The notes under the pieces: model-generated | Databases searched by the model: none | What the model was told of the DNA's origin: nothing | Seen by the model: the letters and a program-made list of their open reading frames with translations, nothing else | In this document: positions 25,254 to 35,333 of the stretch, piece by piece | Numbering within the stretch: the stretch's first letter is position 1 | How the letters are laid out: each line of letters starts with the position of its first letter | Position numbers and translations under genes: made by a program | Assembly: GCA_025054855.1 (NCBI GenBank) | Contig: JANWZS010000001.1 | Location: 4,583-68,582 of the forward strand | Direction: 5' to 3' | Origin: Candidatus Nitrosocaldus sp. | Lineage (GTDB): Archaea; Thermoproteota; Nitrososphaeria; Nitrososphaerales; Nitrosocaldaceae | Length of the DNA: 64,000 nucleotides

Positions 25254-26756
25254 ATGACCGTAAACAACCCCCTCACCATGCCCTATCCTTGGTGGTATGA
25301 GATGTATCAGAGGATAAGGCTCGCACCCTGGTGGTTCAGTTACAAGATAGGCCTAAGCAAACAGGCCCTGCTCCAGGATAAGATAATAGATCTCGCCCAG
25401 GAGGTAGGTATCCAGGACCTCTGGGCAAAGAGTGTGGTGAACTTTGCGATAACAGAGTTCTCGAAGAAGGGTCTAGGCCCAGACTACTATGGTTACCACA
25501 ACATAGACCATGAGTTGGAGGCAACATACTTTACACTGCTTGTGGCTGAGGGGCTGAGCAGGAGGCTCAGCAGGGATGACCTCTACTACCTATTCCTTGC
25601 AGCGCTCTTCCATGACTTCGATCCACTCAAGGACTTCGATAGACCCAATGAGGACTCTGTGGAATGGTTCCTGAGGAACAACAAGCGCATAGTGAGGTTC
25701 GTTGAGTACGTTGGCCTCAGCCTGGATATAGTCGTGGCGATGATATACAGGACCGCATTCCCATTCAAGGGAGAGGTCAAGGAACGTGCGTTGAGGAAGA
25801 TGGATGAGCTATTCACCAGCGCTGGCATACCAGAGGGCGATCCAAGGAGGGAGCACTACATGTGGCTAGGATGGATAGTCTCCATCGCAGAGAGGGTAGC
25901 AGGCTATGCCATGAAGGATTACAACGGTTCCATGGAGCTTGCGATGAAGAATGCCCATGCCCTGGGCTGGCACCCCTCCATCATAAACAGGGAGGCGGTG
26001 AAGTACTTCAACTCGATGCTGGAGGAGGAGAGGGATATGCTCGATCTCATACTCTCAGCAGTGCCTGTAGAGTACAGGGAGAGGTTCTACAGGAACGTTA
26101 ATGCGTTCAAGGAGGCTTATGCAAGGGAGCTCGAGGCGAGGGAGATGATACGGCAAGGGCTTATAGGGTTCGCCATCAACGTTGAGAGGAATGGCCACTG
26201 TTCAGACTCGTGCATCGCTTCACTCCTCAGGTTACATAAACTGCTGCCCCTGCCATTACGTATGAGCGATGATCTGTTCATATCCACGCTGAAGCGTGAT
26301 GATACACTGCTCATAACCCTGAGGGGGGTCTACAATGGTAAAGGGGGTAGCAAGGGGGGCAACGAGGGGGAGGGTGATGGATGCGGGATACTCGGATACT
26401 CGAAGGGTGGTCCACTGGAGCTCTACAGGCTTAGAAGGGGTACCAAGGATGAGAACAGGGGTAGGAGGAATACCATATACCTCGAGCCTATAAGCATAGA
26501 CTATGCGTACTGGGGGGCTAACGGTGGCCATCTGCTACGCTACTCGTTCATACTTGAGGCTAAGAGGAGGGGCTACAGGTTCCTTACGGCATATGCGCAT
26601 AGATCGGTTATAGAGGAGAGGATCGCAAAGGGCGAGCCCATAGAGGTTGTGTGCAAGTACGATCCGGATAGGTTCGATTACTACAGATACGATCTGTCTA
26701 GGGTAGATGAGGACTCACTCGCCAGGGAGATAGGGTATATGCTAAGGGGTTCCTGA
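25254..26756 (+). CDS. HD-domain phosphohydrolase with C-terminal GNAT-like domain
   Basis: The protein has 500 residues. The HD superfamily metal site is read in YGYHNIDHELEATY and AALFHDFDPLKDF (residues about 80-125), a fold that usually hydrolyses nucleotides or cyclic nucleotides. A Gly-rich low-complexity insert near 360-375 separates it from a C-terminal block, GGHLLRYSFILEAKRRGYRFLTAYAHRSVIEERI, that looks like a GNAT acyltransferase-type fold. The fusion is unusual. A tatatataga box lies about 35 bases upstream. The substrate is unknown. Confidence 0.7.
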   Translation: MTVNNPLTMPYPWWYEMYQRIRLAPWWFSYKIGLSKQALLQDKIIDLAQEVGIQDLWAKSVVNFAITEFSKKGLGPDYYGYHNIDHELEATYFTLLVAEGLSRRLSRDDLYYLFLAALFHDFDPLKDFDRPNEDSVEWFLRNNKRIVRFVEYVGLSLDIVVAMIYRTAFPFKGEVKERALRKMDELFTSAGIPEGDPRREHYMWLGWIVSIAERVAGYAMKDYNGSMELAMKNAHALGWHPSIINREAVKYFNSMLEEERDMLDLILSAVPVEYRERFYRNVNAFKEAYARELEAREMIRQGLIGFAINVERNGHCSDSCIASLLRLHKLLPLPLRMSDDLFISTLKRDDTLLITLRGVYNGKGGSKGGNEGEGDGCGILGYSKGGPLELYRLRRGTKDENRGRRNTIYLEPISIDYAYWGANGGHLLRYSFILEAKRRGYRFLTAYAHRSVIEERIAKGEPIEVVCKYDPDRFDYYRYDLSRVDEDSLAREIGYMLRGS

Positions 26757-28589
26757 CTGCCCAGCATCGTCGTGCTGGCCAGTGGGAGTGGATGAGGGCG
26801 ATGAACTCTCCTCCATACCTTTCTTGCCTGCCGTTACTGCAACCGGCTCACCAGTCTCTATCACACCATCGGCATCTATGGAACCTGCTCCAGGACTTGC
26901 TCCACCACCATCGGTCATTCCTCCTGTTCCCTGCGTGTATGACCCATGACCAGCATCACCACCACCACCATCTACACCCTTGCTGGAATCGCTAACAACG
27001 CTACCCTGGGGGTGCCCCTCCTGCTGCTGATTACGCACCATCCCAGACTGCAACCCACCAGGAAGTGCAGAGAATACATCGCTAGATGGTACTGATGCCT
27101 GGGAGAATGCTATCAATGGTGCAGGGTATACACCGAAGCCCACCATGAATGCTAGGGCGAATGCAAGCACAGCAAGTATCAGCCTAGGCTCCCTCACCTT
27201 CAGCATACCAGCAGCGCCATACAGATAGTTCTGGTTAACCGCTGGTATGGTTGCTGGTTCATCGAAGTACATGCGCCTTATCACCCATGCGTAGTACCCC
27301 AGGGATAATGCGCTGTTCAGTATCCCTGCTATTGCAAGGTACGGCGCCCAGGAGACCACGGAGCCAGCATTAACGGCAGCAGCGAATAGTATGAACTTGC
27401 TCCAGAACCCGTTGAGCGGTGGCACACCAGCTAATGCTAGCAGTGATACAGCCATGACCAGGGATATGAGTGGCATCCTGCGCCCTATACCCCTGTACTG
27501 GTCTATGTTCATGGTCCCTATGACTAGTGCTATGCCAGCGGCGGCTATGAACGCTGAGGACTTCATAACCGCATGGTTCATCACATGGAAGAGTGCCCCC
27601 TGCATTGCCAGATCGGAGTATGGGGCAAGGCTCAGGCCTATCAGCATGTACCCTGCCTGGGAGATGCTCGAGTATGCTAGGATCCTGGTCATGCTCCTCT
27701 GCGTCAGGGCGGCAAGGTTGCCTATGGTCATGGTGAGCACTGCTACTACAGCAAGCATTAGGCTCCACTCCACGTTGAGTACAAGCATGCCGAATATCAC
27801 TGCCTTGAACGCTGCTGCAAACCCAGCCTTCTTCGTTGCTGCAGAGAGCAGTGCGCTTATCGGTGCTGGAGAGCCCTCGTACGTATCAGGTATCCACATG
27901 TGGAATGGTACCAGAGCCATCTTGAACCCAAAGCCAGCTATAAGCATGGCCAGTGCTATGAGTGCTAGGGGTCTCAGCCCCTCATCCATACCTACGAGTG
28001 ACTGTATGATGGCTGCTATGTTGGTTGAGCCTGTTATGCCGTAGATGAGCGATGCTGCGTATATGAGCATGCCAGATGCCAGTGCACCAAACAGGAAGTA
28101 CTTTATCGCCGCCTCATTGGTCAAGGGGTCCCTCTTCCTGAACGCTGCAAGCACATACGTTGGGATGCTCATCAGCTCCCATGCGACTATAAGCATCAAC
28201 AGGTCTGTAGAGTATGCAAGCATGACCATGCCTATGGATGAGAGGAGGATGAGCGAGTAGTAAGGTCCTGGGTTGGGTACCCTGCGCATGTACTCTACAG
28301 ATGAGACCACAGTGCTTATGGCGACTATGAGCATGGCTATGCTGAAGAACGAGCCGAACATGTCATCTGCCATGACCTGATCTGTGAACGTTATGCCTAG
28401 GGGTATCGAGCCAGATGCTATCCTTGCAAGTATCACGGCCATTGCCAGTATGAGTGCACCAAACGCTATGCTACCATGGACCTTATGGCCCATATCCCTC
28501 CTCCTAAACGCATCCAGGAGTGGGAGGATGAGACCTGCAACCCCAAGTACCACTGTGATCATCACTGGTGTAGAGTACAGATCTACCAT
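26742..28589 (-). CDS. nuoN: NADH-quinone oxidoreductase-like subunit N (complex I)
   Basis: This is an antiporter-like proton-pumping subunit of complex I with about 14 membrane helices. Family blocks include LMLIVAWELMSIPTYVLAAF, KMALVPFHMWIPDTYEGSPAPISALLSAATKKAGF and ILAYSSISQAGYMLIG. About 100 extra residues at the C-terminus are Gly, Ser, Asp and Gln rich and probably disordered, unlike standard NuoN. It is the last gene of the nuo operon. Its stop overlaps the end of the convergent HD-domain gene by 15 bases. Confidence 0.95.
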   Translation of the reverse strand: MVDLYSTPVMITVVLGVAGLILPLLDAFRRRDMGHKVHGSIAFGALILAMAVILARIASGSIPLGITFTDQVMADDMFGSFFSIAMLIVAISTVVSSVEYMRRVPNPGPYYSLILLSSIGMVMLAYSTDLLMLIVAWELMSIPTYVLAAFRKRDPLTNEAAIKYFLFGALASGMLIYAASLIYGITGSTNIAAIIQSLVGMDEGLRPLALIALAMLIAGFGFKMALVPFHMWIPDTYEGSPAPISALLSAATKKAGFAAAFKAVIFGMLVLNVEWSLMLAVVAVLTMTIGNLAALTQRSMTRILAYSSISQAGYMLIGLSLAPYSDLAMQGALFHVMNHAVMKSSAFIAAAGIALVIGTMNIDQYRGIGRRMPLISLVMAVSLLALAGVPPLNGFWSKFILFAAAVNAGSVVSWAPYLAIAGILNSALSLGYYAWVIRRMYFDEPATIPAVNQNYLYGAAGMLKVREPRLILAVLAFALAFMVGFGVYPAPLIAFSQASVPSSDVFSALPGGLQSGMVRNQQQEGHPQGSVVSDSSKGVDGGGGDAGHGSYTQGTGGMTDGGGASPGAGSIDADGVIETGEPVAVTAGKKGMEESSSPSSTPTGQHDDAGQSGTP

Positions 28590-28692
28590 GCTAGTACACC
28601 ACCGCTACCACTACCATTACCATTAACATCAACATCAACATTAACATCAACAGTCCCTCCTTCAGACTCACCATCTCGTGTGTTACCATGCA

Positions 28693-30834
28693 TCATGCAC
28701 CACTCCCTGCTATCACCAGCAGCAGTACGAATATGATGCCTACGGCGAATGCGTATATGTACGTTTGAACCACACCAGTCTGCATGTACCTTACGACCTT
28801 TGACCACCATGCCATTGCGAACTGGAATGCTGGGTTTATACCATCTATCACAACCATCTCAAAGTACCTCCATGCAACCCTTGATGCGAACAGTGGTGCT
28901 ATGACGAATGCCCAGTAGTAACCGCTGTTAACATACCACCTGTTCTCTAGGAACCTGTACACGGCATATGCTACTGCACTCCTCGACACCGCCTCTGGGC
29001 TTAGTGCTCTCCTTATGTAGAAGAGATAGCCTAGACCAGAGCCTATACCGAATGCTATGACAGATGATGCTATGGCCTCTATGTGCAGCTTGACCTCCCC
29101 ATGGCTCTCTATACCGTAGGAGTTGAGCAGGAAGATAGCGAAGAGATCGTGCAACTGCCCTTCCACCAAAGGCCCCGCTATGCCTATCGCTATGGTCAGC
29201 CCAGCGAGTATACCGAATGGTACCCACATCACAGCACCAACATCATGCAGCCTATGCCCATGGTGCTCCAGCTCCTGCAGATGCCTGCTCTTCTCCCCAA
29301 ACATCACCATACCGACCATCCTTATGGTGTAGAATGCTGTCATGACAGCAGTTAGGAACGCCATCCAGAATAGCACAGGTGCGAATACGTAGTGTGACTC
29401 CATTAGGGATGCGAATATCGCATCCTTGCTCCAGAAGCCAGAGGTCACTATCGGTGCACCAGCGAGCGAGAGCGCACCAGCGAGCATGAACACGTACGTC
29501 TTCCTTGCGTGCTTTCTTAGCCCTCCCATATCATCCATGAACCTGCTCTCTGCTATATGCAGTATACCTCCAGCAGCCATGAAGAGCGATGCCTTGAACA
29601 TGGCATGGCTTGCAAGGTGGAAGAGCCCTGCTGTGTAACCGTTCACGAACTCTGCTGATAGCCCTGCTATGCCCAGTGCTAGGAGCATGTAGCCTATCTG
29701 TGAGCCTGTAGAGTATGCCAGGACCTTCTTTATCTCCTTGTTCACTATGGCCTGTGATGCAAGCATGAATGCGGTTATGGCACCAACCCATGCTACCACC
29801 TCGAAGAATACGCTAACATCAGTGCTTGCTACTGCGAAGAACAATGGTCCTAACCTTGCTACTAGGAACACACCAGCCTTGACCATGGTTGCTGCATGTA
29901 TGAGTGCTGATACCGATGTTGGGCCTGTCATGGCCTCAAGCAACCACTCATGCAGTGGGAACTGTGCTGACTTGCCTATTGCTCCAACGAATATGAGCAC
30001 TGCTGCAGGTACCAGCAGCCCATTCGCCTGCATGGCATGAGCCCACCCAGTATCCTCCAAGAGCAACTTGTACTCGAACGTACCAGCATGTATGAATATA
30101 AGGAAGATGCCAGCGAGCATGGCGGCATCCCCTGCTCTCGTCATGAGGAATGCCTTCATACCGGCGTGTGATGGTGATGTGTACTGTGCTATACCCCATG
30201 CATGGTGCCCTATCCTGCCCACGTAGTCCTTTACCCTGTCCCTGTACCAGAAGCCTATGAGCGCATATGATGCCAGACCAACACCCTCCCAGCCGAAGAA
30301 GAGCATGAGCAGGTTGTCAGATAGCACTATGAGCTGCATGCTACCTATGAAGAAGTTCATGAAGAACCAGTACCTGACCAGGTTGGGGTCACCCTTCATG
30401 TAGCCTATGCTGTATACCATGATCAGGAAGGATATCCATGCTACGAGGTTACTCATTATTATGCTGAGCGTATCAGCTAAAACACCAGCCCTTATCCCAA
30501 GATCTGGTATCCATGAGTACTGGCTGTGCACCTCATCACCAGCGAGGGCAACTGGGATCAGTGTTGATGCCATTATGGCGCTTGCTAGTGAGAATGCTAC
30601 TGGTGCGGTATCTCTGACCCTACTGCCTAGCCTACCAAACAGTGGGCTGAGCATAGCTCCTATCATGGGAAGTACCCATACCAGCCAGACGTTGAGCGCT
30701 AGGGCATCGAACTCTGGGTTATGTATGAACCTGCCTGCGCTCTCCTCTACTGCACCTGCACCTGCACCTGCAGCAAGCACTATTATACTTAACATTACGC
30801 TGATTATACCTTCCATCACATCACCCTCCTCCAA
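28693..30834 (-). CDS. nuoL: NADH-quinone oxidoreductase-like subunit L (complex I)
   Basis: The largest membrane subunit of complex I, 713 residues with about 16 helices. Seen are LLMLFFGWEGVGLASYALIGFWYRD, SAQFPLHEWLLEAMTGPTSVSALIHAATMVKAGVFL and VLAYSTGSQIGYMLLA, with the lateral helix region towards the C-terminus. The proton-channel Lys and Glu residues of the antiporter fold are present in these blocks. Its start overlaps the end of nuoM by 14 bases. Confidence 0.96.
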   Translation of the reverse strand: MEEGDVMEGIISVMLSIIVLAAGAGAGAVEESAGRFIHNPEFDALALNVWLVWVLPMIGAMLSPLFGRLGSRVRDTAPVAFSLASAIMASTLIPVALAGDEVHSQYSWIPDLGIRAGVLADTLSIIMSNLVAWISFLIMVYSIGYMKGDPNLVRYWFFMNFFIGSMQLIVLSDNLLMLFFGWEGVGLASYALIGFWYRDRVKDYVGRIGHHAWGIAQYTSPSHAGMKAFLMTRAGDAAMLAGIFLIFIHAGTFEYKLLLEDTGWAHAMQANGLLVPAAVLIFVGAIGKSAQFPLHEWLLEAMTGPTSVSALIHAATMVKAGVFLVARLGPLFFAVASTDVSVFFEVVAWVGAITAFMLASQAIVNKEIKKVLAYSTGSQIGYMLLALGIAGLSAEFVNGYTAGLFHLASHAMFKASLFMAAGGILHIAESRFMDDMGGLRKHARKTYVFMLAGALSLAGAPIVTSGFWSKDAIFASLMESHYVFAPVLFWMAFLTAVMTAFYTIRMVGMVMFGEKSRHLQELEHHGHRLHDVGAVMWVPFGILAGLTIAIGIAGPLVEGQLHDLFAIFLLNSYGIESHGEVKLHIEAIASSVIAFGIGSGLGYLFYIRRALSPEAVSRSAVAYAVYRFLENRWYVNSGYYWAFVIAPLFASRVAWRYFEMVVIDGINPAFQFAMAWWSKVVRYMQTGVVQTYIYAFAVGIIFVLLLVIAGSGA

Positions 30835-32365
30835 ACAGTCCCCTCATGTATGGCACTATGAGCGATGTCAGCATATCTGGATATATGCCTATCAGTATGG
30901 TTAGTATGGCGAGGAACATCATCGGGGCAGCCATGTACATGGAACCTTCCCTGACATTCTCTAGCCCTTCTCTATGCCCGTAGAAGATGCGCTTGTACAT
31001 CCAGAGTATGTAGCCTGCTGTCAGCACTGTAGCTGCCATGGCTAAGGCAAATGCCACCACCCTGACAAGGGAGCCATGCTCTGCACTGGTAGCGCTCTCC
31101 AGCACGCCAAGGAAGAGCATCCACTCAGCCATGAATCCGTTGGTCGGTGGTATGCCCATTATCGCTAGCCCTCCTATCATCGCTGTGACAGCTGTTATGG
31201 GCATCCTCCCTGCTAGCCCACCCAACTTGGCAAGGCTCCTGGTACCTGCCTGCATTATGAGCATCCCAGCCATCATGAAGAGCAGTGCCTTACCAGTACC
31301 ATGACTAACATACATCATCACTGCCCCAGTCGAGCCTATCACGCTCAGGGATGAGATGCCGAAGAGGAAGTAGCCCATCTGGCTTATGCTCGAGTATGCT
31401 AACACTCTCTTAACATCATCCTGCATGAGTGCCATCGCCCCTCCATATATCATGGTCACAAGCCCTCCCAGGTTGAGCCAGATAGAGATATCTGCATATG
31501 TGCTTGGGAGCAGCTGCATAACCAGCCTTGCTAGAGCGTACCCCCCTATCCCTATCATGGCTGGGGATAAGAGCGCGCTTATGGGTGTTGGTGCCTCAGC
31601 ATGCGCATACGGTAGCCATATGTGCACGGGGAATATGGCCAACTTCACTACTAGCCCTATGATTATGGCCCCTGCTATGAACGGCAGCAACCCCTTGTCT
31701 ATCACTGCCTCGTTCACAGCAGCCATATCGAAGCTGTTGACGGATAGCCCCATGGCTATGAGCCCTATGAGGAGTACCACAGCACCAACATGCGTCCAGA
31801 AGAGGTACATCAACGCTATCCTCTTCCTAGCACCATAGCCATAGAGTGCGACGAGGAAGAAAGATGGTACTAGCATGATCTCAAAGAATACGTAGAACTG
31901 CACGAGGTTGGTGGCAAGTACAGTGCCTAGCATGCCCATGGCAAACGCAAGGTAGAGTGCATAGTATATGCCCATGTTGGTGTTTATGTACTCCACTGGC
32001 ACCTCCACCACGGATCTGACTGGTGCACCCCCAGAGTTGGCATGCTCATGCTCGTACTGCTCGACTATCTTGTGCACCATGTAAGGCTTCGAGTAGAGCA
32101 CTAGAACAGTTGATAGTATGTATATGATGAGTGCGAACGGTATGCTCAGGCCATCGAGCAGTAGACCAAACTCGCCCAACTGACTCCATGGATAGTGCTC
32201 CTCGTACCTCCCCTGCATAGATGCTATGAGTAGCATGATGGTAGAGTAGAGCATCACACCGAATGTGAACCACGTGGATGCATTGACACCGTGCTTCCTG
32301 CCTATGTAGTAGGCTAGGGGTGATAGTAGAAGTGGTATGAAGACAGCCTGCAATAGGTAGTACAT
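30821..32365 (-). CDS. nuoM: NADH-quinone oxidoreductase-like subunit M (complex I)
   Basis: This 514-residue antiporter-like membrane subunit carries FYVFFEIMLVPSFFLVALYGYGARKRIA, KLAIFPVHIWLPYAHAEAPTPISALLS and VLAYSSISQMGYFLFG. In complex I it pumps protons across the membrane. It shares its stop/start junction with nuoK upstream (end 32365) and overlaps nuoL downstream. A loop near residue 110 (EYEHEHANSGG) is somewhat longer than usual. Confidence 0.96.
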   Translation of the reverse strand: MYYLLQAVFIPLLLSPLAYYIGRKHGVNASTWFTFGVMLYSTIMLLIASMQGRYEEHYPWSQLGEFGLLLDGLSIPFALIIYILSTVLVLYSKPYMVHKIVEQYEHEHANSGGAPVRSVVEVPVEYINTNMGIYYALYLAFAMGMLGTVLATNLVQFYVFFEIMLVPSFFLVALYGYGARKRIALMYLFWTHVGAVVLLIGLIAMGLSVNSFDMAAVNEAVIDKGLLPFIAGAIIIGLVVKLAIFPVHIWLPYAHAEAPTPISALLSPAMIGIGGYALARLVMQLLPSTYADISIWLNLGGLVTMIYGGAMALMQDDVKRVLAYSSISQMGYFLFGISSLSVIGSTGAVMMYVSHGTGKALLFMMAGMLIMQAGTRSLAKLGGLAGRMPITAVTAMIGGLAIMGIPPTNGFMAEWMLFLGVLESATSAEHGSLVRVVAFALAMAATVLTAGYILWMYKRIFYGHREGLENVREGSMYMAAPMMFLAILTILIGIYPDMLTSLIVPYMRGLFGGG

Positions 32366-32673
32366 TACCCGCTTAGCCTCTTCAGCCCCTTGATATCTAT
32401 ATTCCTATATATTCTATATGCGACTATGATCAGTGCTAGTCCAACAGCGACCTCTGCTGCTGCTATAGCGATTGAGAATAATGCGAACGTCTGCCCAGTT
32501 GCGTTTGGTGCTGGCATGAGCCTAGAGAATGCTACGAGGTTCAGGTTTGCAGCATTAACAATTATCTCCACAGCAAAGAGCATCCTTATGAAGTTCCTCT
32601 TCACAGTGAGGCCGTATATGCCTATGGCAAGGAGTATGATAGATACTATGGTGTAATCTAGTATCTCTGCCAT
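32365..32673 (-). CDS. nuoK: NADH-quinone oxidoreductase-like subunit K (complex I)
   Basis: A short three-helix membrane subunit of about 102 residues. IGIYGLTVKRNFIRMLFAVEIIVNAANLNLVAF holds the conserved membrane Glu, and IAIAAAEVAVGLALIIVAYR holds the second. The frame is open to 32727, but homology starts at the ATG at 32673. It sits between nuoJ and nuoM in the operon and links proton channels to the quinone module. Confidence 0.93.
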   Translation of the reverse strand: MAEILDYTIVSIILLAIGIYGLTVKRNFIRMLFAVEIIVNAANLNLVAFSRLMPAPNATGQTFALFSIAIAAAEVAVGLALIIVAYRIYRNIDIKGLKRLSG

Positions 32674-32740
32674 GTACCCTGCATCACCCCGTGAGTAGAT
32701 GCGGTAATAACACTGCAGTTCATCCAACTCATCCCATCAC

Positions 32741-33355
32741 TCACCTCTCCTCCTCTCTCTCCTTCCCCCACCTCGTATCCTCTCCTTCCCCAACTGCCCC
32801 TCGTGCCTCCCCCTCCTCGCTACCCATAACCCCTTCCCCTGCTTCTGAATCGCTGGCCTCTCCCCCGCCCCTCTCCACCTTCGCAAGCACCAGTGCACCT
32901 ATTACTGATGCTGCCAGTGTAAGTGCCAGTGCTATGAATGCTGGAGAGTAGTATGTGAGCATCTCCTCCCCTATCTGGATCAGTGTTGGGGCGCTCTCCG
33001 ATGCCTGCCACCTTGCTATGCTGGAACCTGCAAGTAGTGCACCCACGAGCCCTATGACCGCTAGAGCAACGACCACACCCATTATCCTCCTCCTGCCCCC
33101 CTCATCTAACCTCAACCACGCCTCCCTTCTAACTAGCATTATGGTGAATATTATGAGCACTACCACGGCACCAACGTACACTGTTATCTGGAACATGGCC
33201 ACGAATGTAGCATCGAGGAGCACGAAGAACATGGCAATGCCTAGGAGCGTAACTGCAAGCGCTATGGCACCATATATCAGTTCCCTGAACTCGAGTGCTA
33301 TTATCGCTGATGCTATGGTTATAGCAGAGACTGCTATGAAGTATGGATCACTCAT
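32741..33355 (-). CDS. nuoJ: NADH-quinone oxidoreductase-like subunit J (complex I) with acidic tail
   Basis: The five-helix core (residues 1-160) matches NuoJ, with the key pi-bulge block FVLLDATFVAMFQITVYVGAVVVLIIFTIML. A tail of about 45 residues follows, rich in Glu, Gly, Arg and Asp (GEGVMGSEEGEARGAVGEG), not usual for the family. The ATG at 33355 lies 8 bases inside the end of nuoI, so translation is probably coupled. Confidence 0.93.
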   Translation of the reverse strand: MSDPYFIAVSAITIASAIIALEFRELIYGAIALAVTLLGIAMFFVLLDATFVAMFQITVYVGAVVVLIIFTIMLVRREAWLRLDEGGRRRIMGVVVALAVIGLVGALLAGSSIARWQASESAPTLIQIGEEMLTYYSPAFIALALTLAASVIGALVLAKVERGGGEASDSEAGEGVMGSEEGEARGAVGEGEDTRWGKEREEER

Positions 33356-33848
33356 CGTGGTATGCACCCAACTCATCTACCTTTATCTCGTACGTGCCCT
33401 GGTACTTTGGCTTCACTGCCAGTTGGTCTGGTGTGTATATCAGATGTTCTTTGGTGTATGCTGCAAGTTCGTAATCATCGGTCATGAAGAGTGCATAGAA
33501 GGGGCAGGCATCCACACATAGCCCACAGAAGACGCACTTGCCGTAATCGATCTGGGGCATTATACCCTTCTTGTTCTGCTTGTACTGCTTATCCACCTTC
33601 ACCATGCTTATGGCCTCTGCTATGCCCTCGCATGCTATTGAGCAGAGTTGGCAGCCAGTACACTTGTCATGGTAGAGTATATGCCTTCCCCTGTATCCTG
33701 CTATCCCAACACCTTCCTTTGGATCGAATTGATAGCCATCCCCTACGAACCTAAGCTTCTGCTCTGGGTAGCGTAGTGTGAACCTCTTTATGGCTAGATG
33801 CTTGCTACCAGATGCCAGTGTCTTCAACATGCCTGAGACTGAGCCCAT
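33348..33848 (-). CDS. nuoI: NADH-quinone oxidoreductase-like subunit I, 2x[4Fe-4S] (complex I)
   Basis: The 166-residue ferredoxin-like subunit carries two cluster motifs: CTGCQLCSIACEGIA and CVFCGLCVDACP. In complex I it passes electrons to NuoB. It has the N-terminal extension expected for the peripheral arm (KHLAIKRFTLRYPEQK). The first motif ends ACEG rather than the usual ACP, while all four Cys are kept. It follows nuoH with a 93-base gap. Confidence 0.95.
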   Translation of the reverse strand: MGSVSGMLKTLASGSKHLAIKRFTLRYPEQKLRFVGDGYQFDPKEGVGIAGYRGRHILYHDKCTGCQLCSIACEGIAEAISMVKVDKQYKQNKKGIMPQIDYGKCVFCGLCVDACPFYALFMTDDYELAAYTKEHLIYTPDQLAVKPKYQGTYEIKVDELGAYHDE

Positions 33849-33941
33849 CAGTCCATCACCACCATAACACTACTACCATATCCTAGCCACAACAACGCCG
33901 CCCATTGCATAAAACCCACATCATGACCATAGCAACCAACC

Positions 33942-35207
33942 TCAAGGACCAACACCTACAACACCAAGGTAGAGTAGTGCCACTGCTATAAATACATTGA
34001 TGAACGATAATGCTATCAACTTGGACCACCCTGCCCTTAACAGCACATCTATCTTCACCCTCGGGTTGGTACCTCTAACCAGTATCATGAAGAGTGCTAC
34101 ACCGAACGTCTTGATCGTGAACCAGAAGATGCCACTCGTCTCGCTGCTGCTCAGCACTTCCACACCGAAGACCTCTACCCCTGGAAGGAACTCTGGACCC
34201 ATCCAGCCACCAAGGAAGAGTGTCGTGAACAGTGCTGATAGGGCATACATCTTTATGTAGTTTGCCAACTGGATCAGGCCATAGGTCATGCCAGAGTACT
34301 CCGTCAGCCATCCAGCGACTATCTCACTCTCAGCCTCCGGGAGATCGAAGGGTATCCTCTCCAGCTCTGCTAGAGCGGTTATGAAGAACACGAATGCGCC
34401 TATAGGTACCAGCAGTATGAACCAGTATGCATACTGAGCCTCAACTATCCCAGTGAGGCTGAGTGTAGATGCGAGTATGACTATAGGTAGAACAGCGAGT
34501 ATCAGTGGTATCTCATAGGATATGAGCTGGTAGAGCGCCCTTAACCCTCCAATGAACGGGTACTTGCTATTACTCGCATAAGAGGCAAGGAGCACTGTGA
34601 GCGGGAAGAAGCCTAGGAGAGCGAATACTGCCAGCAGGCTGACATCTATATCTGCTATAACCCATCCTGGTGCCACTGGTATCAGTGCGATGAGCCCTGC
34701 TGCTGCTATGACGAGTACTACCGGGGCAGCCCAGAATATCGGCTTATCCGCACCGGATGGGACTATGATCTCCTTGCCCAGCAACTTGAGCAGGTCTGCT
34801 ATGAGTTGCAGGAACCCTCCTAGGGAGTTTGCCCACCAGAACGCCTCCCTGCCAGCATGGTAGGGCCCAACTCTCAACTGCATCTTTGCAAGGAACTTCC
34901 TCTCAGCGAATATCAGCACTGTAGCGAACAGTGCAGCGAATGTGAACCCTGGGAATACTGCTATCCTGAAGAAGAGGCTATCCAGAGTCGGGCGTATCAA
35001 TGGTGCCCCAACCTGTGGGTTGGTGAGCATGGTGAGCAGTAGGTATGGGTTGATCTCTACCCCGTTTATTACTGGAGGGGGTACGTAGAATAGCACTATG
35101 AATAGTATAGGTAGTGCTATGAGCGAGACTATCATGAGTACCCAGAAGAGAAGCCAGAGTACGCTCTTGATGAAGTTTGAGAATGTGAACTCGCTCACCG
35201 TTGCCAT
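33942..35207 (-). CDS. nuoH: NADH-quinone oxidoreductase-like subunit H (complex I)
   Basis: The quinone-site membrane subunit, 421 residues and about 9-10 helices. Seen are FAERKFLAKMQLRVGPYHAG, LASYASNSKYPFIGGLRALYQLISYEIPL and ELERIPFDLPEAESEIVAGWLTEYSGMTYG, all diagnostic. The N-terminus is about 70 residues longer than bacterial NuoH, with an extra hydrophobic segment. A 126-base spacer with tandem GTCA-like units separates it from nuoD. Confidence 0.96.
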   Translation of the reverse strand: MATVSEFTFSNFIKSVLWLLFWVLMIVSLIALPILFIVLFYVPPPVINGVEINPYLLLTMLTNPQVGAPLIRPTLDSLFFRIAVFPGFTFAALFATVLIFAERKFLAKMQLRVGPYHAGREAFWWANSLGGFLQLIADLLKLLGKEIIVPSGADKPIFWAAPVVLVIAAAGLIALIPVAPGWVIADIDVSLLAVFALLGFFPLTVLLASYASNSKYPFIGGLRALYQLISYEIPLILAVLPIVILASTLSLTGIVEAQYAYWFILLVPIGAFVFFITALAELERIPFDLPEAESEIVAGWLTEYSGMTYGLIQLANYIKMYALSALFTTLFLGGWMGPEFLPGVEVFGVEVLSSSETSGIFWFTIKTFGVALFMILVRGTNPRVKIDVLLRAGWSKLIALSFINVFIAVALLYLGVVGVGP

Positions 35208-35333
35208 GGGTCACTCACCTCCTCCCCATCACCAGCCTGCTCACTCATTCACCAACCCACCCATCCATCCACTCGCCCTGCCTACACTCCCCTCCTACTA
35301 GTCTCTATATCTATCTAACTGACTGACCGACTG

